A stretch of 64,000 bases of DNA from Candidatus Roseilinea sp. Lineage in GTDB: Bacteria > Chloroflexota > Anaerolineae > J036 > Brachytrichaceae. Shown here in pieces: positions 9,797-17,511 of the stretch. The position numbers and the translations under genes were made by a program. The notes under the pieces are model-generated. The model saw nothing but the letters and a program-made list of their open reading frames with translations. It was not told the origin of the DNA and did not search any database. Within the stretch, counting starts at the first letter, position 1; the number at the start of each line of letters is the position of its first letter. The DNA lies in assembly GCA_025998955.1 (NCBI GenBank), contig AP024676.1, forward strand, positions 2,170,001 to 2,234,000, given 5' to 3'.

Positions 9797-10672
9797 CTAC
9801 TTCACCGCGCCAAAGGTCAGGCCACGCACCAGGTTGCGCTGTACGACGAACACGAAGGCGATGGCGGGGATCATCATGACCGTTGCCATCGCGGCCATGC
9901 CACGCCAGTCAATGGTGAACTGGCCGGTGAAGTCGAACAGGCCGACCGGCGCCGTTTTGGAGTTGACGGTGCGCGTGAGCACACTGGCGATCTGAAATTC
10001 GTTCCATGCGGCCAGGAAGGCGAAGATGGCGCTGGCGGCCAGGCCCGGCAACGCCAGCGGCAGATTAATGAGGGTGAACGTCTGCCATTCGCTGCAACCG
10101 TCGAGTTGCGCCGCTTCGCTCAGTTCGGCGGGAATCTCGCGGAAGAAGCCATCCATCAACCACACCGTGAACGGCACGTTGACCGCGACATAGACGATGA
10201 TGAGGCCGAGCTGGGTATCAATCAGCTTGAGCGGCCCGGCCTGGCTGATGCGCGCGAACAACAGGAATAGCGGCAAACTGAGGGCGATGCCCGGCACGGC
10301 GCGCGAGAGCATGATGCCCAGGAAGACTATATTCTTCCCCCTGAATCGGTAGCGCGCGAACACATAGCCGGCCATGGTGCCGAGGGCGACCGCGATCACC
10401 GTGCTCACCAAGGCGACCACGGTTGAATTCAAAAAGTAGCGGTCGAACGGAATTACCCCTGTCATCTCGGTGGCCTGGCCGAAGAGCGGCTTGAAGCCAT
10501 CCAGCGTCAACTCGCGCGGAATCCACACCGGCGGCTTAGCGTTGACCTCCACCGGGTTGCGCACCGACGTGAACACCAGCCACAAGGCCGGCACGAGCAT
10601 GACGATCAAGATGAGCCAGACCAAGACATCGAGCAGCGCGCTCGACCAACGGCGGCGAGATGAATGGCGCAT
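9797..10672 (-). CDS. Carbohydrate ABC transporter permease (MalG type)
   Basis: Inner-membrane half of a sugar importer, with six predicted helices. The first is in LLDVLVWLILIVMLVPALWL; the coupling-helix EAA motif reads LSEAAQLDGCSEWQTFTLINLPLALPG. Length 291 fits the MalG/CUT1 group. The start at 10672 is set by a TGATG overlap with the upstream permease stop, which implies translational coupling; the longer reading to 10957 is only the antisense-like frame of the neighbour. Its partners are the MalF-type permease and the binding protein. No ATPase gene is in the cluster, so a shared MsiK-like ATPase elsewhere probably powers it. Confidence 0.92.
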   Translation of the reverse strand: MRHSSRRRWSSALLDVLVWLILIVMLVPALWLVFTSVRNPVEVNAKPPVWIPRELTLDGFKPLFGQATEMTGVIPFDRYFLNSTVVALVSTVIAVALGTMAGYVFARYRFRGKNIVFLGIMLSRAVPGIALSLPLFLLFARISQAGPLKLIDTQLGLIIVYVAVNVPFTVWLMDGFFREIPAELSEAAQLDGCSEWQTFTLINLPLALPGLAASAIFAFLAAWNEFQIASVLTRTVNSKTAPVGLFDFTGQFTIDWRGMAAMATVMMIPAIAFVFVVQRNLVRGLTFGAVK

Positions 10673-11598
10673 CAGAGAATCCTCGACTTCAACAATTGGC
10701 GGAACAAGTATAGGGTGAACACAACGGTGACGATGATCGTCACAAACGACATCGCCGCGCCCGAGCCGAACCGGGCTTCTTGGATCGCCACCCGGGGCAC
10801 ATACGTCCACAGTAGTTCGGTGCGATGCGCCGGCCCGCCGCCGGTCATGATCGAGACAATGTCGAACCCGCGGGCGACATCCAGCGAGAGTATCGTAAGC
10901 GCGATGGTGATGAACGGCCCAAGCAATGGGTAGGTGATCGCGCGGAACTTCTGCCAACTGTTCGCGCCGTCCACGTCAGCCGCCTCATATAACTCGGGCG
11001 AGATAGAAAGCGTGCCGGCCAACAGGATGATGGCCACCACCGGCGTATTCATCCACACGGTCGCCACGCCGATAGAAAACATCGCCAGCCAACGGTCCAC
11101 CAGCCAGGGGATCGAGCCGTTGAGCAGCCCCAGCGACGTGAGGATATTATTCACCAGTCCCACCTGATCGTTGAAGAACCAGCGGAACTGAAAGCCCACC
11201 ATCACCGGCGCGAACATCATCGGCACCATCAGCAAGGTGCGCAGCAAGGACTGGCCGCGGATCGTGCGCGCGATGGCCTGCGAGAGAAACAACCCCATCA
11301 GAAAAGCGGCATTGACCGTGACGAACATGAACAAGAGCGTGTTGATGAAGGCCTGGCCAAAGATGGGGTCTTGTAGCAAGCGCCGGTAGTTCGCGAAATC
11401 GTTCCAAGCCGGGATCGGCCGGAGCAGCGTGTATGAGGTGAATGAAAGATAGAACGAATAGACCAGCGGGAAGGCGACGACGAAGGCGATGATCACCAGC
11501 GACGGCACCAACATGGCGACGATGAACCCGGATGCGCCGGAACGTCGCGCCGACGTGAAACGCCTCTCCAAGGCCGATGCCTGTGTGAGTTGCGCCAT
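10672..11598 (-). CDS. Carbohydrate ABC transporter permease (MalF type)
   Basis: Sugar-importer permease with six helices. The first is in FIVAMLVPSLVIIAFVVAFPL; the EAA coupling motif is YEAADVDGANSWQKFRAITYPLLGP. Length 308 is typical. The ATG at 11598 (MAQLTQASAL) is preferred over the upstream frame start at 11631, whose extra residues would fall inside a strong hairpin. The stop overlaps the next permease start (TGATG). It forms the membrane channel with that permease and receives substrate from the lipoprotein encoded upstream. Confidence 0.92.
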   Translation of the reverse strand: MAQLTQASALERRFTSARRSGASGFIVAMLVPSLVIIAFVVAFPLVYSFYLSFTSYTLLRPIPAWNDFANYRRLLQDPIFGQAFINTLLFMFVTVNAAFLMGLFLSQAIARTIRGQSLLRTLLMVPMMFAPVMVGFQFRWFFNDQVGLVNNILTSLGLLNGSIPWLVDRWLAMFSIGVATVWMNTPVVAIILLAGTLSISPELYEAADVDGANSWQKFRAITYPLLGPFITIALTILSLDVARGFDIVSIMTGGGPAHRTELLWTYVPRVAIQEARFGSGAAMSFVTIIVTVVFTLYLFRQLLKSRIL

Positions 11599-11610
11599 AG
11601 CTCGGATGGC

Positions 11611-11649
11611 CCTCAGCTCCGAGGTCGGCAAAGCGCCTCGGAGCTGAGG
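11611..11649 (-). terminator. Perfect hairpin between binding-protein and permease genes
   Basis: Arms 11611-11623 and 11637-11649 (CCTCAGCTCCGAG and its exact complement) form a 13-bp stem, extendable by one pair, around a 13-nt loop. It lies immediately after the solute-binding protein gene. Stable hairpins here commonly raise binding-protein mRNA above permease mRNA; there is no T-run, so partial termination or mRNA protection is the likely effect. Confidence 0.8.
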
Positions 11650-11673
11650 ATTATCCCTGAGATCAACCGTCGT

Positions 11674-13104
11674 CTACCTGTTGTAGTAACCGGCTTCAGC
11701 CAGCATCTTCTCGACCTCAGCGGCTGCCTCGTCCAGGCCCTGCTTAGCGTCAAGGTCGCCGAGCATGATCGCCTGCAGCTTGGGGGTCAGGATGTTGGTC
11801 AACGGAATCCATTCTGCGATTAGCGGAGGTGCAAAGAAGTCGTTGGCGATCGCAGTCTGGGCGATCTCTAGTCGCTTCTTGTCCAGCGGGTTGTCGCTCT
11901 TGGCGGCGTCGGCGATGAGGCGCGCCCACACGCTATCGCGCACCGGCAGGAAGCCGAGCTTCGCCTCCTCATACATGATCTTCTCCGAGGTCAGGAACTT
12001 GATCAGCGCCGCCGCGGCTTCCTTGTTCTTGCTGCTGGCCGGGATGCTGAAGGCGTGCGCGCCGGCCCAGCCGCTGCGAATGCCACCTTCACCCACCGGT
12101 TGGCGAATCAGATCGAACTTGCCGGCCACCTTGCAGTTCTTCGGATCCTGGAAGTAGGAATACCAGCCGAACCATTCGTTGTGCACGGCGATGTTGCCTT
12201 GGCAGAAGTTGTTGGCCACGCCATCCCACAACAGGCTGGTCATGTCCGCCGGCACCAGCTTGCGCGCATAGAGTTCGCGGAAGAATTGGGCCGTCTTCAC
12301 GCCGGCTTCGCTGTTGAAGGCCGGCTTGAAGTTTTCATCGAGCATCTTGCCACCGTTGGCCACCAGGATTTCGTAGAAGCGGCCGCTGAGCGCCTCTTCC
12401 TTACCGGCGAAATTCGTGCCGAGCAGGCCGGGCTCCTTACCCGTGAAGAACTCGGCATGATCGAAGAATTGCTTCCATGTCTCGGGCGGCGCGAGGTCGT
12501 AGCCATATTTAGCCTTGAACTCGGCTTTGTATTGCTCGTTGCCGTATAGGTCGGTGCGGTAGTGGACGACGCTAATATCGGCGTGGCGAGGGATTAACCA
12601 AAGGTGACCATCGCGCGTGGCGCTCTTCAGAATGGCCTGCGAGAAGTCCTTCAGCTCCTCCTGAGTGAAGTAGTTCTCCAGCGGCTCCAGGAAGGGGATG
12701 TATTGTGAGAAGAACGAGGTGTGATCCCAGACCACATCGTAATCGCCGGTGCCGGCAGCGAAGTCGGTCTTGAGTTTCTTGTCAATCTCGAAGCCATCGC
12801 CCTTGTACACGATCTCCACCTTCGCGCCGGTGGCGGCCTCCCAGTCTTTGATGGACTCGTACATCTTCTCGTATTGGCCACCGCCGATGAACGCGGCACG
12901 CAGTGTGACGCCGTCGAATCGGCGATCTACGCCGGCCACCTTGGGCTCATCGCCGGACGGCTGGGCGGGCGCTGCCGGCGCGGCCTGGGTAGGCTCGGCG
13001 GCCGGCGGCTGAGGCGCTTGAGGTGCGGGCGACGGCGGTGCTGCGCATGCCGCAAGGACTGCACCGACGGCGAAAAGCGAGGCGAATAACTTGTGTTTGG
13101 ACAT
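11674..13104 (-). CDS. Sugar ABC transporter solute-binding lipoprotein
   Basis: Extracellular solute-binding protein of the family-1 type (476 residues), anchored by lipid. The signal peptide ends in the lipobox VLAAC with the lipidated cysteine at residue 20. An A/P-rich linker follows, then the periplasmic-binding fold (VTLRAAFIGGGQYEKMYESI, WEAATGAKVEIVYKGDGFE). The ATG at 13104 has an AGGAGG site at 13114-13119, which decides the start. The mature protein is followed by the two permease genes across a hairpin. Cluster context (L-rhamnose mutarotase, lactonase) suggests a 6-deoxyhexose or an oligosaccharide containing it. The ligand itself is not visible in the sequence. Confidence 0.92.
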   Translation of the reverse strand: MSKHKLFASLFAVGAVLAACAAPPSPAPQAPQPPAAEPTQAAPAAPAQPSGDEPKVAGVDRRFDGVTLRAAFIGGGQYEKMYESIKDWEAATGAKVEIVYKGDGFEIDKKLKTDFAAGTGDYDVVWDHTSFFSQYIPFLEPLENYFTQEELKDFSQAILKSATRDGHLWLIPRHADISVVHYRTDLYGNEQYKAEFKAKYGYDLAPPETWKQFFDHAEFFTGKEPGLLGTNFAGKEEALSGRFYEILVANGGKMLDENFKPAFNSEAGVKTAQFFRELYARKLVPADMTSLLWDGVANNFCQGNIAVHNEWFGWYSYFQDPKNCKVAGKFDLIRQPVGEGGIRSGWAGAHAFSIPASSKNKEAAAALIKFLTSEKIMYEEAKLGFLPVRDSVWARLIADAAKSDNPLDKKRLEIAQTAIANDFFAPPLIAEWIPLTNILTPKLQAIMLGDLDAKQGLDEAAAEVEKMLAEAGYYNR

Positions 13105-13197
13105 ATCTGGAAACCTCCTGGTCTTTACGAGATGCGAAATGATCCTGCGCGCAAGGGTGAATCCTCGCGCGCCGCAATCCAACCCAAACAGCACCGG

Positions 13198-13521
13198 TCA
13201 ATCGGTATGGAACACCTCTTCCATCGTGTGCCAGTGCTCACCCGGCTTGCGGCCCTCGACCGGCACTTGCATCGGCATGCAGATGGCCCACCATTCCTGT
13301 GTCATGGGGTCGGCAGCCATCTTCGCCATGTCGGCCTCAAAGTCATCGCCTACATACTCAAAATAGGCGAACAACAGGTTGTCGTATAGATAGATCGAGT
13401 AGTTGCGGATGTTGCACTCTTTGATCTTGTTGAGCACTGCCGGCCATACCGCCGCGTGCAACTGTTTGTAAACCTCAATCCGATCCGGCTTGATGCCGAT
13501 CACCTGTCCAAAGCGTTTCAT
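13198..13521 (-). CDS. rhaM: L-rhamnose mutarotase
   Basis: Small enzyme (107 residues, family about 104) that interconverts the alpha and beta anomers of L-rhamnose; some members act on L-fucose. The family opening MKRFGQVIGIKPDRIEVYKQ is intact, with Y18 and H22 (YKQLH), the residues expected at the active site. The segment NYSIYLYDNLLFAYFEY and the C-terminal MTQEWWAICMPMQ block also match. It lies between the lactonase gene and the ABC importer. It is the best clue that the cluster handles a 6-deoxyhexose. Confidence 0.92.
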   Translation of the reverse strand: MKRFGQVIGIKPDRIEVYKQLHAAVWPAVLNKIKECNIRNYSIYLYDNLLFAYFEYVGDDFEADMAKMAADPMTQEWWAICMPMQVPVEGRKPGEHWHTMEEVFHTD

Positions 13522-13558
13522 GGGACTCCTTTACGAATTGGTGTCGGTTTCGTCTAGC

Positions 13559-13639
13559 TGGTGTTGGTGGTGTTGCCGGTGTCGTTGGTGTCGAGCGACA
13601 CTGGTGACACGACCGACGCTACGACACTAGCGACACTAC
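13559..13639. repeat. Nonamer repeats in inverted orientation
   Basis: Four nonamers of the type TGGTGTTGG/CGGTGTCGT (13559-13594) are followed without a gap by about five that read as near complements, GCGACACTG/CGACACTAG type (13595-13639). The stop codon of the amidohydrolase gene lies inside the last unit. The arms could form a hairpin at the end of that gene. Confidence 0.8.
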
Positions 13640-14481
13640 TCGACGCGATAGACCTTTTGCGCCGTGCCGCCCAGCACCGCGTCAATTTCGGCTTGGCTGC
13701 GCCCTTTGAGCGCCTCGTTTGTCTCACGCCACACCTTCGCGTAGTCGCCGGCCAGGATAGCGACCGGCCAATCGCTGCCGAACATGCAGCGATCCACGCC
13801 GAACAACTCGATCGCAGCGTCAATGTAGGGCTTCAAGTCGGCGGCCGACCAGTTCTGCCAATCTGCGGCGGTGTTCAGACCGGAGATCTTCGCGTAGACG
13901 TTGGGGTACTGCGCACAACGCGCCATGGCCGCGCGCCACTCGTCTATCTTCTTCTCCTTGATGGGAGGCTTGGCGAGGTGGTCAATGATGATCTTCAGCT
14001 TGGGAGCGTGCTCGGCCAGGGTAGGCACATGGCCGATGTGCTTAGGGAAGATGGCGACCACGTCAAACGTCATGTCGCGCTCCTCCAGCAGCTTCAAGCC
14101 TTGCAACACATCCGGGCGCACCAGCCAATCCGGATCTGGCTCTTCGTGATTGAGATGGCGCACGCCACGCCATTTTGGATGCTTGCCATACCGGTCGAGT
14201 AGCTTAGCCGCCTCGTGATGATCGTAGAGTGGCACCCAGCCCACTACCGCGCCGATCCACTCGTAGCATTCGGCTTGGGTGAGCATCGAGACGGTGTCCT
14301 CGTTGTTGTTGGCGCTCTGCACGAGCACCGTGCGGTCAATGCCGGCGGCCTTCAGTTGCGGCTCCAGGTCCTGCGGGGCGAAGTTGGCGTAAATCGGCCC
14401 ATAGGCCGGCACCAGCCATGTGTATTCAACCTTGGCCAGATTCCAGAAGTGTTGGTGTGTGTCTATCCTCATCGCGGTCAT
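13636..14481 (-). CDS. Amidohydrolase family lactonase (L-fucono/L-rhamnono-lactonase type)
   Basis: TIM-barrel metal hydrolase of the COG3618 / amidohydrolase-2 group, 281 residues. The metal-binding HxH is at the N-terminus (RIDTHQHFW); further ligand regions are RGVRHLNHEEPD, IIIDHLAKP and the C-terminal MFGSDWPV aspartate. Members of this group hydrolyse sugar lactones such as L-fuconolactone in non-phosphorylating deoxysugar pathways. Start 14481 (MTAMRIDTH) has GGAGG six bases upstream. With the SDR dehydrogenase and mutarotase it makes a plausible route: sugar, lactone, aldonate. The exact lactone is inferred. Confidence 0.82.
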   Translation of the reverse strand: MTAMRIDTHQHFWNLAKVEYTWLVPAYGPIYANFAPQDLEPQLKAAGIDRTVLVQSANNNEDTVSMLTQAECYEWIGAVVGWVPLYDHHEAAKLLDRYGKHPKWRGVRHLNHEEPDPDWLVRPDVLQGLKLLEERDMTFDVVAIFPKHIGHVPTLAEHAPKLKIIIDHLAKPPIKEKKIDEWRAAMARCAQYPNVYAKISGLNTAADWQNWSAADLKPYIDAAIELFGVDRCMFGSDWPVAILAGDYAKVWRETNEALKGRSQAEIDAVLGGTAQKVYRVE

Positions 14482-14517
14482 GCTGCCTCCGTTCATTGGG
14501 TAATTGATGATGGGGGG

Positions 14518-15480
14518 TCATCCTCTTTCTGGTTTAACAAGTCCGGTGCGTGGGTAGTGATAGGCGCGTGTCTGGCGCTCATCCTTATAGACATACCAGA
14601 CACACGGCGCTTGATGATCCAGGGTGTGGTCGAGCGGACGCAGCGGATGGCCGCGTCGACGCCCAGGCAGCCATTCCATCGCGATGGCGCAGTGGCTGCA
14701 GTACCAATGCACACCGACCTTGCCCCACGTCCAGTCATGGGCTTCACGGTTGACTCCGTCGGTGCGATAGGCTGGACGGCCGGTTTCCGGATCACCGCGC
14801 CGCAACACGCCGCCTGTGCCGCATGGGTCAAACGCGATGACGAAGCGATCTTCCTCTTCGCGCACGATCACGTCGCCTTTGCGCGAGGCGCCGCTCAGAT
14901 GGCCGCGCATGCCCTCTACCGTCAGCGCCACTTTCTCCCACGGCGTCATCTGATCCCACGTCGCGTAGCGGTCGCCCCAGATGCTCTGGTGCGTCTCCAG
15001 GATCGAGTCCAGCACGTGCTGCTCGGTGGTCTTGGACAAGTAATTCAGCATCTCATTGATCCAGGCCACGAGCACGTCATGCGGGATCTTGAACTCCAGC
15101 CACAGGCGTTCCAGCGCAGCCGAAGCGCGCGCATGGTCGCCGTCACGGATGGCGGCTTGCAATCGCCGCAACGGGGCGACGCCGAACTCGAAGTCGCGCC
15201 AGGCCTTACAGATGGCGGCGGAAAGCGCCTGCGCCACCGGCTGCGCAGCGGCGGCGTCGCGCGCGATCATGAAGCGGATGATGTCCTGCGCCCAGGTCAT
15301 TAGAATGTCGTGCATGATGCGCAGCTCTTTCAAGTAGTAATCGGACAGCGCCAGCGCCTCTTCGGTGCGCCCGGTAGTGAACGCCTCCTCCAGCATGGCA
15401 TAGGTCGAGCGGCCGATGGTGTCAATGTCGTCCATGCGGATGGTGCGACCGAGCTTGGCGTTGTATTCGAGCTTCAACAT
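14518..15480 (-). CDS. Conserved-looking protein of unknown function with a C-terminal Cys/His cluster
   Basis: I do not recognise this 320-residue protein. The N-terminal 200 residues look all-helical (MLEEAFTTGRTEEALALSDYYLKEL, DIIRFMIARDAAAAQPVAQAL). The C-terminal third has FDPCGTGGVLRRGD and HWYCSHCAIAMEW, followed by several histidines, which may bind a metal or cofactor. It lies between the MetE-like and amidohydrolase genes, with short gaps on both sides, in the sugar cluster, so co-expression is likely. A link with the MetE-like protein is possible, since both carry metal-ligand-like residues. No signal peptide or membrane helix is seen. Confidence 0.7.
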   Translation of the reverse strand: MLKLEYNAKLGRTIRMDDIDTIGRSTYAMLEEAFTTGRTEEALALSDYYLKELRIMHDILMTWAQDIIRFMIARDAAAAQPVAQALSAAICKAWRDFEFGVAPLRRLQAAIRDGDHARASAALERLWLEFKIPHDVLVAWINEMLNYLSKTTEQHVLDSILETHQSIWGDRYATWDQMTPWEKVALTVEGMRGHLSGASRKGDVIVREEEDRFVIAFDPCGTGGVLRRGDPETGRPAYRTDGVNREAHDWTWGKVGVHWYCSHCAIAMEWLPGRRRGHPLRPLDHTLDHQAPCVWYVYKDERQTRAYHYPRTGLVKPERG

Positions 15481-15523
15481 CGCTTTTAATCGTGAAGGGC
15501 AGCGCTCTGCGGAGCTTTGTAAT

Positions 15524-16558
15524 TCAGCCCATCAACTCCTTTCGCACAATCGCTGCGCCTTTGACCATTGCTTTCATCTTTTCGACGGCCAGCCAGCGCG
15601 CCGTCTGGCTGAAGCCACAGTCGGACGAGACCCAGAGCTTCTCCGGCTTGACGTAGCGCAGCAGCAGCCGGATGCGCTCGGCCACCAGCTCCGGTGTCTC
15701 CAACGAGCGGCCCTTCACGTCAATCACGCCGGCGCACAGGATCTTTTCGCCGCCATACTTTGCCCACAGCTCGGCCTCCCACATGCAGCGGTTGGCGAAC
15801 TCCATGTGCACCACGTCCACGTTCATCTGCTCGAGGTAAGGGGCGATGTGTTTGTAGGTGCGGTCAGAGGTGGCCGGGCGTCCGCGGAAGTTGCCGAAGC
15901 ACAAGTGCACGCCGATGGTGGCGTTCACGCCTTCCACACAGGCGTTGTACATCTTCACAAACTCCGGCATGCCACCGGGCATCGTCCAGAACGCCGGCTC
16001 GTCGAACTGGATGTGGCGCGCGCCGGCGGCCACGGCGTCTTTCAACTCCTTATTGATGAACGGCACCAATGCCCAGGCCACCTCGCCCTTGTCCTTGTAC
16101 ACCTTGCCGGGGTCAATGCGAAAGGCTTGCGTGAGTGGGCTTTGCAGCGCCGTGATGAACGGCTTGTGGGTGCGCGTCTTGATGTAGCGCACTTCGTCCA
16201 CCAGGCCGTAGCCGTTCGGCACGGTGAGCGGTTCGACGGCGCGAAAGGCGTCCAACTGGTCCGGGCCGGGGTATCCGAGCCGCCGCTCGAAAGGAATTTT
16301 CTCCAGACCGGCGATGCGCTCGTGGAAGTTCCATGTGAAATCGGCCCGAAAGAACTCGCCGTCGGAGATGATGTCCACACCCGCCTCGGTCGCATCTTGG
16401 ATGGCGATATTCACGGCGTCCATCAACGTCTCGCGGATGTCCTCTGGCCCAACTTTGCCCTCCGCTATCGCGTCGCGGAAGACCCAGATCCAGCTTGGCA
16501 CGCCGGCGCTGCCGACGAGCTGCGTAGGAAGCAGGGGAAGATCAGTGTAGGTAAGCAT
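15524..16558 (-). CDS. MetE-like (cobalamin-independent methionine synthase family) protein
   Basis: 344-residue single-barrel protein corresponding to the C-terminal catalytic half of MetE. All expected zinc ligands are recognisable: His and Cys in VHLCFGNF, Glu in VHMEFANR and Cys in SSDCGFSQTARW. IISDGEFFRADF and IQFDEPAFW match the substrate-side loops. Stand-alone half-length proteins of this type are often not true methionine synthases; they use other methyl donors or cleave carbon-sulfur or related bonds. In this sugar-catabolism cluster methionine synthesis would be out of place, so its substrate is open. The gap to the SDR gene carries heptamer repeats. Confidence 0.8.
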   Translation of the reverse strand: MLTYTDLPLLPTQLVGSAGVPSWIWVFRDAIAEGKVGPEDIRETLMDAVNIAIQDATEAGVDIISDGEFFRADFTWNFHERIAGLEKIPFERRLGYPGPDQLDAFRAVEPLTVPNGYGLVDEVRYIKTRTHKPFITALQSPLTQAFRIDPGKVYKDKGEVAWALVPFINKELKDAVAAGARHIQFDEPAFWTMPGGMPEFVKMYNACVEGVNATIGVHLCFGNFRGRPATSDRTYKHIAPYLEQMNVDVVHMEFANRCMWEAELWAKYGGEKILCAGVIDVKGRSLETPELVAERIRLLLRYVKPEKLWVSSDCGFSQTARWLAVEKMKAMVKGAAIVRKELMG

Positions 16559-16569
16559 GGCGTTGTTGT

Positions 16570-16618
16570 CTTGCGTCCTGCGTCTTGCGTCCTGCGTCCG
16601 ACGTAAGACGTAAGAAGC
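16570..16618. repeat. Seven heptamers (CTTGCGT/CCTGCGT then AAGACGT)
   Basis: Heptamers CTTGCGT, CCTGCGT, CTTGCGT, CCTGCGT, CCGACGT, AAGACGT, AAGAAGC in strict register, upstream of the MetE-like gene. The last units read as near complements of the first, so a hairpin is possible. Confidence 0.85.
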
Positions 16619-16631
16619 AACTCTCAGTCGG

Positions 16632-17453
16632 CTAATCCATCTCTAACCCTCCATCCACGTTGAGCGCCTGGCCGGTGATGTAGTCCGCATCGGGCGAGCA
16701 CAGAAAAGCCACGGCGGCAGCGATATCCTCCGGCTGGGCAGCGCGTTTGAGCGGCACGGTTTCGATGGAGCGGCGAATCCACTCGCCGGGTTCCAGCCCG
16801 CGCATCACCTGGTTGGCCTGGTCTATCTCTTGCCACATCGCAGTGAGCACGATGCCGGGACAGACGGCGTTGACGTTGATGTTGTAACGCGCCAGCGCCA
16901 GCGCCGCCGAGCGCGTGATGCTGATCACAGCAGCTTTCGTCGCAGCGTAATGGGTGGAGTTAGGCCGGCCACTGCGGCCGGCGACCGATGAAAAGTTGAC
17001 GATCTTGCCGAAGCTGTGCGGCGCGCGATCGCGGTTGCGGATGTCTTCGGGAATTTGCGCGATCATCTGCCGTGCCACGGCCTGCAAGCAGAAGAACAGC
17101 CCGCGCTGGTTAACGCTGGCGATGCGATCCCAGTCCGCCTCGGTCAGATCGAGCATCGGCTTGGTCTGCACGCGGCCGGCGTTGTTGACCAGGATGTCTA
17201 TGCGGCCGAAGGCGCGCACCACCGCATCCACCATCGGCTGGATCTGAGACACATCGGACAGATCAATTGGATACGGCAGGGCAGAAACACCGAGCGCACA
17301 CACTTCCTGCGCGGTTTGCTGTGCGGCGTCGGCGTCGTATTCCGCGATGACGACGTGTGCCCCTTCGCCCGCCAGCCGCAACGCTACGCCCTTGCCGATG
17401 CCCCGTCCGGCGCCGGTGACGATGGCGATTTTGTCCTTCAGTCGCTGTTCCAT
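16632..17453 (-). CDS. Short-chain dehydrogenase/reductase
   Basis: Classical SDR (273 residues). Cofactor loop TGAGRGIGKGVALRLA, then NNAG in ILVNNAGRV, catalytic Ser in VNFSSVAGR and YAATK as the YxxxK pair. The segment VVIAEYDADAAQ after strand 2 starts with an acidic residue, which favours NAD over NADP. Family members oxidise sugars such as L-fucose, L-rhamnose or glucose to lactones, or reduce 3-oxo compounds. The lactonase-type amidohydrolase in the same cluster suggests a sugar 1-dehydrogenase here. The ATG at 17453 (MEQRLKDKIAIVTG) is the natural family start. Confidence 0.88.
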   Translation of the reverse strand: MEQRLKDKIAIVTGAGRGIGKGVALRLAGEGAHVVIAEYDADAAQQTAQEVCALGVSALPYPIDLSDVSQIQPMVDAVVRAFGRIDILVNNAGRVQTKPMLDLTEADWDRIASVNQRGLFFCLQAVARQMIAQIPEDIRNRDRAPHSFGKIVNFSSVAGRSGRPNSTHYAATKAAVISITRSAALALARYNINVNAVCPGIVLTAMWQEIDQANQVMRGLEPGEWIRRSIETVPLKRAAQPEDIAAAVAFLCSPDADYITGQALNVDGGLEMD

Positions 17454-17511
17454 CTCGTTGTCGCACGCAGAGAAACAAAGGCGGTTTGTTTTGCCCTCTG
17501 CACCTCGACGC

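Noticed and set aside
14215-15303. 362-codon plus-strand frame
   Set aside because: Opposite strand of the lactonase and unknown genes, both of which have better starts and recognisable or coherent protein sequence.
15416-16606. 396-codon plus-strand frame
   Set aside because: Shadow of the MetE-like gene, whose zinc ligands are conserved.
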